Shown here one piece after another: positions 1-6,321 of a DNA stretch of 12,489 bases. The number at the start of each line of letters is the position of its first letter. Position 1 is the first letter of the stretch. The stretch covers positions 1 through 12,489 of the forward strand of contig JALRBB010000562.1 in assembly GCA_023257915.1 (NCBI GenBank). The letters run 5' to 3'. The notes below the pieces were generated by a model. The model made no database searches. It saw only the letters and a program-made list of their open reading frames with translations, and was not told where the DNA came from. Source of the DNA: Quisquiliibacterium sp. Its GTDB lineage: Bacteria; Pseudomonadota; Gammaproteobacteria; Burkholderiales; Burkholderiaceae_E. Made by a program: the position numbers and the translations under genes.

Positions 1-2
1 AG

Positions 3-596
3 GACTTCAACTCGTACGCGACCCAGCGCGGCGATCACCTGACGGCGCAGCGCGCGACGTTTGCCAACCCGACGCTCGTCAACGAGATGGCGGTCGTCGA
101 CGGCAAGGTGAAGAAGGGTTCGCTGGCGCGCATCGAGCCCGAGGGCCGGGTCGCGCGCATGTGGGAGGCCATCGAGACCTACATGCAGCGCGGCCAACCG
201 CTGATCATCATCGCCGGCGCCGACTACGGTCAGGGCTCATCGCGCGACTGGGCAGCCAAGGGCGTGCGGCTTGCCGGTGTCGAGGTGATCGTTGCCGAGG
301 GTTTCGAGCGCATCCATCGCACCAACCTGATCGGAATGGGCGTGCTGCCGCTGGAGTTCATGGCAGGCACCACCCGCAACACGCTGGGCATCGACGGCAC
401 CGAAACCTTCGATGTCCTCGGCGAGCGCACTCCGCGCGCCACACTGACCCTGGTCATTCACAAGAAAAGCGGTGAAACGCTGCAGGTGCCAGTCACCTGC
501 CGTCTGGACACCGCCGAAGAAGTCTCCATTTATGATGCCGGCGGCGTGCTGCAGCGCTTTGCGCAGGACTTCCTCGCCTCCAATAACGCAGCCTGA
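3..596 (+). CDS. acnD: Fe/S-dependent 2-methylisocitrate dehydratase AcnD, C-terminal part (5' end outside window)
   Basis: The reading frame is open from the window edge to TGA at 594-596 and gives the last 197 residues of an aconitase-family protein whose full length is normally about 860 residues. The visible part is the swivel domain. It contains the aconitase motif YGQGSSRDWAAKG (about residues 76-88 of the fragment), where the SSR serine/arginine pair belongs to the substrate site, followed by FERIHRTNLIGMGVLPLEF. The iron-sulfur cysteines would lie upstream and are not visible. AcnD dehydrates 2-methylcitrate to 2-methylaconitate in cytoplasmic propionate catabolism, and its product needs PrpF. 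The AcnD assignment over AcnA rests mainly on prpF following 8 bp after the stop, plus the AcnD-like tail. prpB/prpC are expected upstream but lie outside the window. The internal ATG at 87 is not the true start, because similarity continues to the edge. Confidence 0.9.
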   Translation, partial: DFNSYATQRGDHLTAQRATFANPTLVNEMAVVDGKVKKGSLARIEPEGRVARMWEAIETYMQRGQPLIIIAGADYGQGSSRDWAAKGVRLAGVEVIVAEGFERIHRTNLIGMGVLPLEFMAGTTRNTLGIDGTETFDVLGERTPRATLTLVIHKKSGETLQVPVTCRLDTAEEVSIYDAGGVLQRFAQDFLASNNAA

Positions 597-604
597 GAAA
601 ATCC

Positions 605-1795
605 ATGGCCCACGTACCGCAGATCAAGGTTCCCGCCACTTACATTCGGGGAGGTACCAGCAAGGGCGTGTTCTTTCGCCTGCAGGATCTGCCCGAATCG
701 GCCCGGGTGCCCGGAAAGGCTCGCGACGCGCTGCTGATGCGCGTGATTGGCAGTCCCGACCCTTACGCCAAGCAGATCGATGGCATGGGTGGCGCCACTT
801 CTAGCACCAGCAAGACGGTGATCATCGCCAAGAGCACGCGTCCGGATCATGACGTCGACTACCTGTTCGGCCAGGTTTCGATCGACTCCGCCTTCGTCGA
901 CTGGAGTGGCAACTGCGGCAACCTGTCATCTGCGGTCGGTCCGTTTTCGATCGCCGGCGGCCTGATCGATGCATCACGCATCCCCGAGAATGGCATCGCC
1001 ACGATCCGCATCTGGCAGGCGAACATCGGCAAGACCATCATCGCGCATGTGCCGATCACCAACGGACAGGTGCAAGAGACCGGCGACTTCGAACTCGACG
1101 GCGTCACCTTTCCGGCGGCTGAAGTTCAGCTTGAGTTCATGGATCCGGCCGCCGAGGAAGATGGCGCAGGTGGGTCGATGTTTCCAACCGGCAATCTGAT
1201 CGACGAACTCGACGTACCGGGCATCGGCGTACTCAAGGCCACGATGATCAACGCGGGCATCCCCACGATCTTCGTCGAGGCCGAGGCGATCGGCTACACC
1301 GGCACCGAGTTGCAGGAGGCGATCAATGGCGACGCCAAGGCGATGGCACGCTTTGAAACCATCCGCGCCCACGGCGCGGTGCGCATGGGCCTGATCAATC
1401 ATGTTGACGAGGCGGCCAAACGTCAGCACACGCCCAAGGTTGCCTTCGTTGCACGCCCGAAGGATTACGTGTCGTCAAGCGGCAAACCGGTTTCCGCTGC
1501 CGACATCGACCTGCTGGTGCGGGCCATGTCGATGGGCAAGTTGCATCACGCGATGATGGGTACCGCAGCGGTTGCGATCGCCACCGCTGCCGCGATTCCC
1601 GGCACGCTGGTCAATCAGGCGGCCGGCGGAGGAACCCGTAATGCGGTGCGCTTCGGCCACCCATCGGGCACGCTGCGCGTTGGCGCCGAAGCCAGCCAGG
1701 AAAACGGCGAATGGGTCGTCAAAAAGGCGATCATGAGCCGTAGCGCGCGCGTGCTGATGGAAGGCTTCGTGCGGGTGCCAGGCGACGCGTTCTGA
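605..1795 (+). CDS. prpF: 2-methylaconitate cis-trans isomerase PrpF
   Basis: The product has 396 residues, the usual length for PrpF, which has a diaminopimelate-epimerase-like fold. It converts the AcnD product trans-2-methylaconitate to the cis isomer used by the next aconitase in the 2-methylcitrate cycle. Family hallmarks are the N-terminal IRGGTSKGVFF (residues 14-24), GGATSSTSK ending at Lys70, and SGNCGNLSSA with Cys104. Lys70 and Cys104 match the catalytic Lys73/Cys107 pair known from Shewanella PrpF with a constant 3-residue offset. Near the C-terminus are NQAAGGGTRNAVRFGHPSG and a MSRSARVLMEGFV ending. The gene starts 8 bp after the acnD stop, with a modest GAGAAA ribosome-binding site at 595-600, so the two are probably one operon. 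The related 4-oxalomesaconate tautomerase family is an alternative, but the acnD neighbour argues for PrpF. Confidence 0.95.
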   Translation: MAHVPQIKVPATYIRGGTSKGVFFRLQDLPESARVPGKARDALLMRVIGSPDPYAKQIDGMGGATSSTSKTVIIAKSTRPDHDVDYLFGQVSIDSAFVDWSGNCGNLSSAVGPFSIAGGLIDASRIPENGIATIRIWQANIGKTIIAHVPITNGQVQETGDFELDGVTFPAAEVQLEFMDPAAEEDGAGGSMFPTGNLIDELDVPGIGVLKATMINAGIPTIFVEAEAIGYTGTELQEAINGDAKAMARFETIRAHGAVRMGLINHVDEAAKRQHTPKVAFVARPKDYVSSSGKPVSAADIDLLVRAMSMGKLHHAMMGTAAVAIATAAAIPGTLVNQAAGGGTRNAVRFGHPSGTLRVGAEASQENGEWVVKKAIMSRSARVLMEGFVRVPGDAF

Positions 1796-1817
1796 CCCCA
1801 GCAAGATGCCGTGCGAA

Positions 1818-1848
1818 GCGGCCAGGCTCGTCTGCCGACGCTGGCCGC
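1818..1848 (+). terminator. Perfect 8-bp inverted repeat after prpF, possible weak terminator
   Basis: GCGGCCAG (1818-1825) and CTGGCCGC (1841-1848) are perfect reverse complements around a 15-nt loop, starting 22 bp after the prpF stop. The stem is GC-rich, but only CTTAA follows, with no T-run, so it would be a poor intrinsic terminator. It may instead stabilise the mRNA 3' end or assist Rho-dependent termination between the convergent prpF and mmsB-like genes. Confidence 0.35.
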
Positions 1849-1851
1849 CTT

Positions 1852-1935
1852 AATCGCAGCGCCAATCGCAGCCCTAATCGCAGCCCCAATCGCAGCCCCA
1901 ATCGCAGCGCCAATCGCAGCGCCAATCGCAGCCCT
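1852..1935. repeat. Seven-copy 12-bp tandem repeat in convergent intergenic gap
   Basis: Seven head-to-tail 12-bp units start at 1852, 1864, 1876, 1888, 1900, 1912 and 1924. Each has an invariant AATCGCAGC core and a variable last triplet, in order GCC, CCT, CCC, CCC, GCC, GCC, CCT. A decayed eighth copy (AACCGCTGCGCT) runs 1936-1947. The array fills most of the space between the 3' ends of prpF and the mmsB-like gene, ending 6 bp (counting the decayed unit) from the latter's stop. The unit is a multiple of three and contains no stop codon, so frames through it stay open on both strands (for example IAAP on plus and AAIG on minus). This creates spurious ORFs. Its role is unknown; it resembles a minisatellite-type (VNTR) locus. 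Confidence 0.95.
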
Positions 1936-1953
1936 AACCGCTGCGCTGTTCGC

Positions 1954-2841
1954 TCAGGATTTCGGGGCGAACATGTTGAAGATGCTGGAGGAGTCCAGCG
2001 AGCCGTTGCCGCTCTTGCTGTGCAGGTCGTACAAGTTGCGAGCCAGTGCTCCGAGCGGAACCGCCGCCTTCATGTCGAGCGCATTCTCGACTGCCAGCCC
2101 CAGATCCTTAAGCATCAGGTCGACCGCGAAGCCCCCGGTGTAGCCACGTGCCGACGGCACATTGTCCATCGTGCCGGGGCACGGGTTGTACTTGTCGACC
2201 ACCCAGTTTCCGCCCGAGCTCTTGGAGATGATGCTGGACAACACCTTCGGATCCAGCCCGTTGGCCAGCCCAAGACGCAGTGCCTCGCTGGTGGCGATCA
2301 TCGCGATGCCCGCGAGCATGTTGTTGCAGACCTTGGCTGCCTGCCCGGCGCCCGATGGCCCGGCATGAAAGATATTGCTGCCCATCGCAGATAGCACCGC
2401 ACGAGCGCGCTCCAGGTGCTCCGCGGCTCCACCGACCATGAAGGTCAGCGTTCCGGCGACCGCGCCGCCGGTGCCGCCCGAGACCGGAGCGTCGATCATC
2501 GCAAACCCTTTGGCGCTGGCGGCCTCTGCGACCTCGCGTGCGGCCTGTGGCGCGATCGTTGAACAGTCGATCAGTAAGGCCTGCGCATCGACCTGCGACA
2601 GCAAGCCGCCATCGCCCAGATAGATATCGCGGACATGCTGCGAGGCGGGCAACATCGTGATGACCAGTTGCGCCCCCTGCACCGCCTGCGCCGCGCTCTG
2701 CGCCGCCTTGCCACCCGCGGCGACGAATTCGGCTACCCGCGCCGCAACCGGGTCATACCCGCTTACCGCGTGTCCGGCGCGCAGCAAGTTCGCGGACATC
2801 GGCAAACCCATATTGCCCAGTCCGATGAATGCGATGTTCAT
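1954..2841 (-). CDS. mmsB: 3-hydroxyisobutyrate dehydrogenase (MmsB-like)
   Basis: The 295-residue product matches the family length of about 295-300. It belongs to the beta-hydroxyacid dehydrogenases, which oxidise 3-hydroxyisobutyrate to methylmalonate semialdehyde with NAD+ in valine breakdown. Visible motifs are the N-terminal Rossmann signature FIGLGNMGLPMSANLL (residues 5-20), the substrate-binding DAPVSGGTGGA (117-127), and GAGQAAKVCNNM with catalytic Lys170 and Asn174. A C-terminal block SSGGNWVVDKYNPCPG (208-223) followed by FAVDLMLKDLGLA (Lys245) is typical of true HIBADH rather than tartronate semialdehyde reductase. A GGAGAG ribosome-binding site lies at 2845-2850, 3 bp before the ATG. 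The gene lies 41 bp downstream of a TctC gene on the same strand and is probably co-transcribed with it. A related beta-hydroxyacid substrate remains possible. Confidence 0.88.
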   Translation of the reverse strand: MNIAFIGLGNMGLPMSANLLRAGHAVSGYDPVAARVAEFVAAGGKAAQSAAQAVQGAQLVITMLPASQHVRDIYLGDGGLLSQVDAQALLIDCSTIAPQAAREVAEAASAKGFAMIDAPVSGGTGGAVAGTLTFMVGGAAEHLERARAVLSAMGSNIFHAGPSGAGQAAKVCNNMLAGIAMIATSEALRLGLANGLDPKVLSSIISKSSGGNWVVDKYNPCPGTMDNVPSARGYTGGFAVDLMLKDLGLAVENALDMKAAVPLGALARNLYDLHSKSGNGSLDSSSIFNMFAPKS

Positions 2842-2882
2842 ATGCTCTCCAATATCTGCAATCTCAATTGATTAGCGATGCA

Positions 2883-3965
2883 TCAATCGAGTTTGATCCC
2901 AAGCTTGTGCGCCATCGCGATCCACTGCGGAGAGTCGTCGGCCCATCGCTTGCGCGTGTCCGCCAAGGCTGTTGGCCCGTTCGGAATACCGTAGCTCTCG
3001 TGCATCGCTTTGATCTTTGGCGAAGTCTGATAGCCCTCCAGGAATGCTTCATTGACCTTAGCCAGGATCTCCTGCGGCGTACCCGCCGGCGCCGCGAACG
3101 GCAGCCAGCCTTCGAGCGAAAACACCGGATGCGTATACCCTTGCTCTGGAAAAGTCGCCAGATCCGGAATGCGCGGCGAGCGACGTGCACCGACCACGGC
3201 GATCGGTCGAACGGTGCCGCGCTGCAAATGCAGGTTCATCGCCTGAAAGCTGCCAACCGCAGCCTGTACTTGCCCGCTGCCTACGTCAGGCCACATGGGA
3301 TTTTCACCGCGGTAGTGCACCGGCGTGAACTTGGTGCCTTCGGTGCTGTTCAGCGTGTCTGCAATCATGTGGGGCCACGAGGCAGGCGAATAGGTCCCCA
3401 TATTCGAGGGATTCTTTCGCGCGTACTCAACCAGCTCCTTGGCATTCTTGATCGGCAGCTTGGAATTGACGGCCATCATCAGAGCACCGCTCGGGAATAG
3501 CGTCACCGGAGCGAAGTCGCGGTCTCCGTGATACGGCATCTTGCTGTACAGCACGCGGGCATGCCATAGCGATGTACTGATACTCATCAGAAACGTATAA
3601 CCGTCGGCAGGCGCCTTGGCGACCTGATCCGCCCCGATCATGCCACCGGCCCCAGGCCGGTTCTCGATGATCACGCTCTGGCCGAGTTTACGCCCGAGAA
3701 ACTCGCCATATTGCCGCCCGTAGCTGTCGGTCAGCCCACCCGGAGGAAAGTTGACGATGATCCGAATCGGCTTGTTCGGCCAAGCGCCCTGCCCAATTGC
3801 AAATCGCGGCAGTGTCGACAAGACTCCGCTTGCCGCTGCCGCTGTAAGAACACGCCGACGGCCGGTCTGCGTGGGCTCAGGTCCACACGCTTGCTCCGCA
3901 TGGTTTGGCGCACTTATCGTGGATTGAACCGCGTTATTCACCTGCCCGCTATCCGACTTCAACAT
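2883..3965 (-). CDS. Bug/TctC-family tripartite tricarboxylate transporter substrate-binding protein with Tat signal
   Basis: The product has 360 residues and is a periplasmic receptor of the TctC ('Bug') family, which captures small carboxylates or similar solutes. Family motifs are PIRIIVNFPPGGLTDSYGR (66-84), ENRPGAGGMIGADQVAKAPADGYTF (101-125), a VHYRG variant of the usual VPYKG, and PDLATFPEQG near the C-terminus. The N-terminus is unusual: about 35 polar residues precede TGRRRVLTAAAASGVL (twin arginines within 36-38). This looks like a twin-arginine (Tat) signal, with cleavage probably near residue 60. The start is supported by AGGGGA at 3971-3976, 5 bp upstream of the ATG, and no other ATG occurs before mature sequence. 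No TctA/TctB membrane genes are present. The downstream mmsB-like gene hints at a hydroxyacid ligand, which is inference only. Confidence 0.9.
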   Translation of the reverse strand: MLKSDSGQVNNAVQSTISAPNHAEQACGPEPTQTGRRRVLTAAAASGVLSTLPRFAIGQGAWPNKPIRIIVNFPPGGLTDSYGRQYGEFLGRKLGQSVIIENRPGAGGMIGADQVAKAPADGYTFLMSISTSLWHARVLYSKMPYHGDRDFAPVTLFPSGALMMAVNSKLPIKNAKELVEYARKNPSNMGTYSPASWPHMIADTLNSTEGTKFTPVHYRGENPMWPDVGSGQVQAAVGSFQAMNLHLQRGTVRPIAVVGARRSPRIPDLATFPEQGYTHPVFSLEGWLPFAAPAGTPQEILAKVNEAFLEGYQTSPKIKAMHESYGIPNGPTALADTRKRWADDSPQWIAMAHKLGIKLD

Positions 3966-3999
3966 TCGAGTCCCCTGGTAGTTATTTTGGGTATTGAAC

Positions 4000-4021
4000 G
4001 ATCATCTCGATACACGATCAG
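4000..4021 (-). promoter_or_regulatory. TGATCG direct repeat upstream of the Tat-type TctC gene
   Basis: On the minus strand two TGATCG hexamers flank a 10-bp spacer (TGTATCGAGA), so they repeat every 16 bp. They lie about 35-56 bp before the TctC start, where a regulator could act. No convincing -35/-10 pair was found in the 164-bp gap to rlmJ. The closest is a TAGTAT -10-like hexamer just upstream without a good -35. This is a tentative operator candidate. Confidence 0.2.
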
Positions 4022-4099
4022 ATACTAGCCAAACAAGCATTAAGCGCATAGCAGCTTTACGCGTATCGCCACGCAGACAGCGATGTCATGGGCCGCAGG

Positions 4100-4117
4100 T
4101 TCGCGACGGTTCGCGAA
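4100..4117 (-). terminator. Perfect 7-bp hairpin downstream of rlmJ
   Basis: On the minus strand, TTCGCGA, loop ACCG, TCGCGAA forms a perfect 7-bp stem with a tetraloop, starting 12 bp past the rlmJ stop. No T-run follows, so this is not a classical intrinsic terminator. It may protect the rlmJ transcript end or partly separate rlmJ from the TctC-mmsB pair downstream. Confidence 0.35.
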
Positions 4118-4129
4118 GCCTCGCAACGC

Positions 4130-4987
4130 TCAATCGCCGTGATAGTCGAGCGTCCAGGCTGCGCCTGAATCCTGACCGAGCAGATTGCAAAGCCAGGGCA
4201 AGGCCTCACGCAGGGCTTCGCGCAGCGTCCATGGCGGATTGACGACGAACATGCCACTGCCGTGCAATCCAAGTCCATCCTGAGACGGACGGCAAACGGT
4301 CAGTGTGGCATGCAACCAGCGGGTATCCGGCATCCGGGTCAGCTTGCGGAGCATCTCGTCCGGATCGCGCCGTTGCACCTGCGGATACCAGATCGCATAA
4401 CAGCCGGTAGCAAAACGTGCGAGTGCCGCCCGCAAGGCGGTCACGACACGCGCATAGTCGCGCTTGTCTTCATACGAAGGATCAATCAGCACGAGCCCGC
4501 GCCTTGGTGGCGGGGGCAGCAGTGCCTGCAGACCAACAAAGCCATCGGCTGCGTCAATCAAGGTGCGGCGGGTTGCGCTACGGCCGAATTCACCGATGTT
4601 CTTGGCAAGCGCCAGACTTTCGTTCGCATGCAACTCGAAAAGTCTGAGCCGATCGGCATCACGCATCAGTTGCAGCGCGATAAACGGTGAACCCGGATAG
4701 GCGCGCAGCGTGCTGTCAGCGTTGAACGCCGCCACCACAGCAAGATAGTCGGCGACCGCTGCAGGCGCATCTTCGCGCCCCCAAATTCGGCCGATGCCAG
4801 TGGCAAATTCGCTGCGCTTGTTGGCCCATTCGGAATCGAGCGAGTAGATACCAGCCCCGGCCTGCGTGTCGATGACCCAGAACGGTGTCTCCTTCAGAGC
4901 AAGGTGGCGCAGCATCTGGACCAACACCACGTGCTTGAGCACGTCTGCGTGATTGCCTGCATGAAAGGCATGGCGGTAGCTGAACAT
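4130..4987 (-). CDS. rlmJ: 23S rRNA (adenine(2030)-N(6))-methyltransferase RlmJ
   Basis: The 285-residue product is the usual size for RlmJ, a SAM-dependent enzyme that methylates N6 of A2030 in 23S rRNA. The N-terminus FSYRHAFHAGNHADVLKH (residues 2-19) is nearly identical to the family consensus and fixes the start. It is followed by the SAM-binding region FWVIDTQAGAGIY (36-48), YPGSP (97-101), and RRGLVLIDPSYE (162-173) holding motif IV with Asp169. The motif reads DPSY instead of the DPPY of E. coli RlmJ, a tolerated variation among N6-adenine methyltransferases. Late motifs ATGCYAIWYP and GSGMFVVNPPW are also present. The ribosome-binding site is weak. This housekeeping gene sits between unrelated TctC genes and is divergent from the plus-strand TctC pair. 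Confidence 0.96.
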   Translation of the reverse strand: MFSYRHAFHAGNHADVLKHVVLVQMLRHLALKETPFWVIDTQAGAGIYSLDSEWANKRSEFATGIGRIWGREDAPAAVADYLAVVAAFNADSTLRAYPGSPFIALQLMRDADRLRLFELHANESLALAKNIGEFGRSATRRTLIDAADGFVGLQALLPPPPRRGLVLIDPSYEDKRDYARVVTALRAALARFATGCYAIWYPQVQRRDPDEMLRKLTRMPDTRWLHATLTVCRPSQDGLGLHGSGMFVVNPPWTLREALREALPWLCNLLGQDSGAAWTLDYHGD

Positions 4988-5161
4988 TGGATCGGAGTAC
5001 CTGAAGGAAAGAACAACACGATAAACGACTCAGCGAACGCCACCGGCGGCAAGTCACTCGCTCGCGATTTTCGCCCGCTTGCGGATTTCACTAGTTTAAG
5101 CGGCGCCGCGATGATTCCATCGCCGCACAGCGTTCATAGGTCAGGCAGCGCAAAAAATCGC

Positions 5162-5187
5162 TTGAAATCCTGGGCCGGCCCTACAAT
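5162..5187 (+). promoter_or_regulatory. Possible promoter for the tandem TctC genes
   Basis: TTGAAA (5162-5167) and TACAAT (5182-5187) each match five of six sigma-70 consensus positions, but the 14-bp spacer is short against the usual 16-18. A second -10-like TATAAA lies at 5197-5202 without a matching -35. The site is about 105 bp upstream of the chosen start. It is only a candidate. Confidence 0.25.
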
Positions 5188-5277
5188 CATCAGCGCTATA
5201 AACATGCCTTCGAAATACTTGTTCCAGTTGCCGTTCAGATCAGCGATGCCACACCAGGCCATGCAAACCCCGAACAT

Positions 5278-5281
5278 GAGG
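5278..5281 (+). promoter_or_regulatory. Ribosome-binding site deciding the TctC start at 5291
   Basis: GAGG lies 9 bp before the ATG at 5291. It overlaps the alternative in-frame ATG at 5276, which has no comparable site, so 5291 is preferred. The resulting protein begins with a normal Sec signal peptide. Confidence 0.6.
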
Positions 5282-5290
5282 AATTCCCCA

Positions 5291-6286
5291 ATGAGCCCCC
5301 TACGTATTCCCCGCCCCCACGTCTTGATCGGCATCGCAGTCGCGATGGTCACCTCAGTCGTATCGATGACGGCCCAGGCCGAATCCACTTGGCCGGCGCG
5401 CCCCGTTTCGATCATCGTCCCGTTCGCCCCTGGCGGAGGCACCGATATTGGCACTCGCATCGTTGCCAACAAGTTGGCGCAACTCTGGGGGCAGTCCGTG
5501 GTTATTGAAAACCGCGGCGGTGCCGGAGGCAATGTTGGACTAGAACTGGCGGCGCGCGCCAAACCGGACGGCTACACATTCTTTACCGGAAACGTCGGCA
5601 CGCAATCGATCAATCCGACCTTGTATCGCAAGCTGAACTACAACCCGGACACTGCCTTCGCACCGATCGGCCAATTCGCCGAACTGCCGTTCGTGCTGGT
5701 GGTCACCAATTCACTACCGGCAAAGACCGCGCAAGAACTGGTGGTGCTGGCCAAGGCCAAACCTGACTCCCTGAATTACGCCAGTTCCGGTAACGGGGGT
5801 TCACCGCACCTGTCGGCCGAGACGTTCAAGATCGCGACCGGAACCAAGATCGTGCATGTTCCTTACAAGGGTGGCGGCGCGGCCATGGCCGATCTGATCT
5901 CCGGCAATGTTCAAATGCTTTTCGCCTCGGTGCTCGAGACCTCCGGTCACGTCAAGGCAGGCAAGCTACGAGCGCTGGCGATCACCACGAAATACCGCGT
6001 CGCTGCGCTGCCAGACGTCCCTACGCTTGAAGAGTCCGGAATCAAAGGCGCGGAATCAGGTTCCTGGCTCGGACTGCTCGCGCCCGCTGGTGTTCCGCAG
6101 ACGATCATCGATAAGGTGTCCCGTGACATCCAGGCGGTCGTCGCCATGCCAGAGGTCAAAGACAAACTGCTCGCCCAGGGAGCGATCGCCAAGGGCGGAA
6201 GCCCCGACGATTTTCGCAAGCTGATCGCCAGCGATCGCGAAAAATATGCTCGCATCATTCGTGAAAACGGCCTGAGCGCAAACTGA
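5291..6286 (+). CDS. Bug/TctC-family substrate-binding protein, first of tandem pair
   Basis: From the ATG at 5291 the product has 331 residues, typical for TctC proteins. A Sec signal peptide (residues 1-30, hydrophobic core around VLIGIAVAMVTSVV) ends in AQA before Glu31. Family motifs follow in order: WPARPVSIIVPFAPGGGTD (34-52), NRGGAGGNVGLE (74-85), PDGYTF (92-97), SSGNGGSPHLSAE (165-177), VPYKGGGAAMADL (190-202), GKLRALAI (224-231) and LPDVPTLEESG (240-250). It would bind an unknown solute, probably a carboxylate, in the periplasm. The longer frame back to 4904 was rejected because it adds about 130 non-conserved residues overlapping rlmJ. The next TctC gene begins 35 bp downstream without a terminator between them, so they probably form one transcript. 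TctA/TctB genes are absent. Confidence 0.92.
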   Translation: MSPLRIPRPHVLIGIAVAMVTSVVSMTAQAESTWPARPVSIIVPFAPGGGTDIGTRIVANKLAQLWGQSVVIENRGGAGGNVGLELAARAKPDGYTFFTGNVGTQSINPTLYRKLNYNPDTAFAPIGQFAELPFVLVVTNSLPAKTAQELVVLAKAKPDSLNYASSGNGGSPHLSAETFKIATGTKIVHVPYKGGGAAMADLISGNVQMLFASVLETSGHVKAGKLRALAITTKYRVAALPDVPTLEESGIKGAESGSWLGLLAPAGVPQTIIDKVSRDIQAVVAMPEVKDKLLAQGAIAKGGSPDDFRKLIASDREKYARIIRENGLSAN

Positions 6287-6321
6287 GATTCAACACCTTC
6301 TAAATTCCCCGGAGACACCTC

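Larger units (their letters stand above)
4988..5290. other. Divergent intergenic region between rlmJ and the TctC pair (303 bp)
   Basis: This gap separates rlmJ (minus) from the tandem TctC genes (plus) and must hold both promoters and 5' leaders. It contains two nested inverted repeats, GCGGCG/CGCCGC (5100-5105 with 5121-5126) and GCGAT/ATCGC (5108-5112 with 5119-5123), neither followed by a T-run. An open frame extends the TctC ORF back to 4904, but it runs antisense into rlmJ and lacks protein-like sequence, so it is treated as noncoding. No RNA gene was recognised. Confidence 0.6.

Noticed and set aside
974..1429. 151-codon minus-strand frame within prpF
   Set aside because: Shadow of prpF, whose full-length sequence and catalytic residues are intact.
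1852..1947. CRISPR array
   Set aside because: Units are 12 bp with no spacers between them, so it is a simple tandem repeat.
1811..2143. Plus-strand 110-codon frame containing an IAAP/IAAL repeat
   Set aside because: It is created by the 12-bp tandem repeat, which has no stop codons, and its second half is antisense to the mmsB-like gene. No good ribosome-binding site.
2829..3500. 223-codon plus-strand frame antisense to the Tat-type TctC gene
   Set aside because: No family motifs; the opposite strand encodes a complete TctC protein.
4904..5290. N-terminal extension of the first plus-strand TctC frame
   Set aside because: It is antisense to rlmJ at its start, lacks conserved sequence, and would bury the signal peptide; GAGG at 5278-5281 supports the start at 5291.
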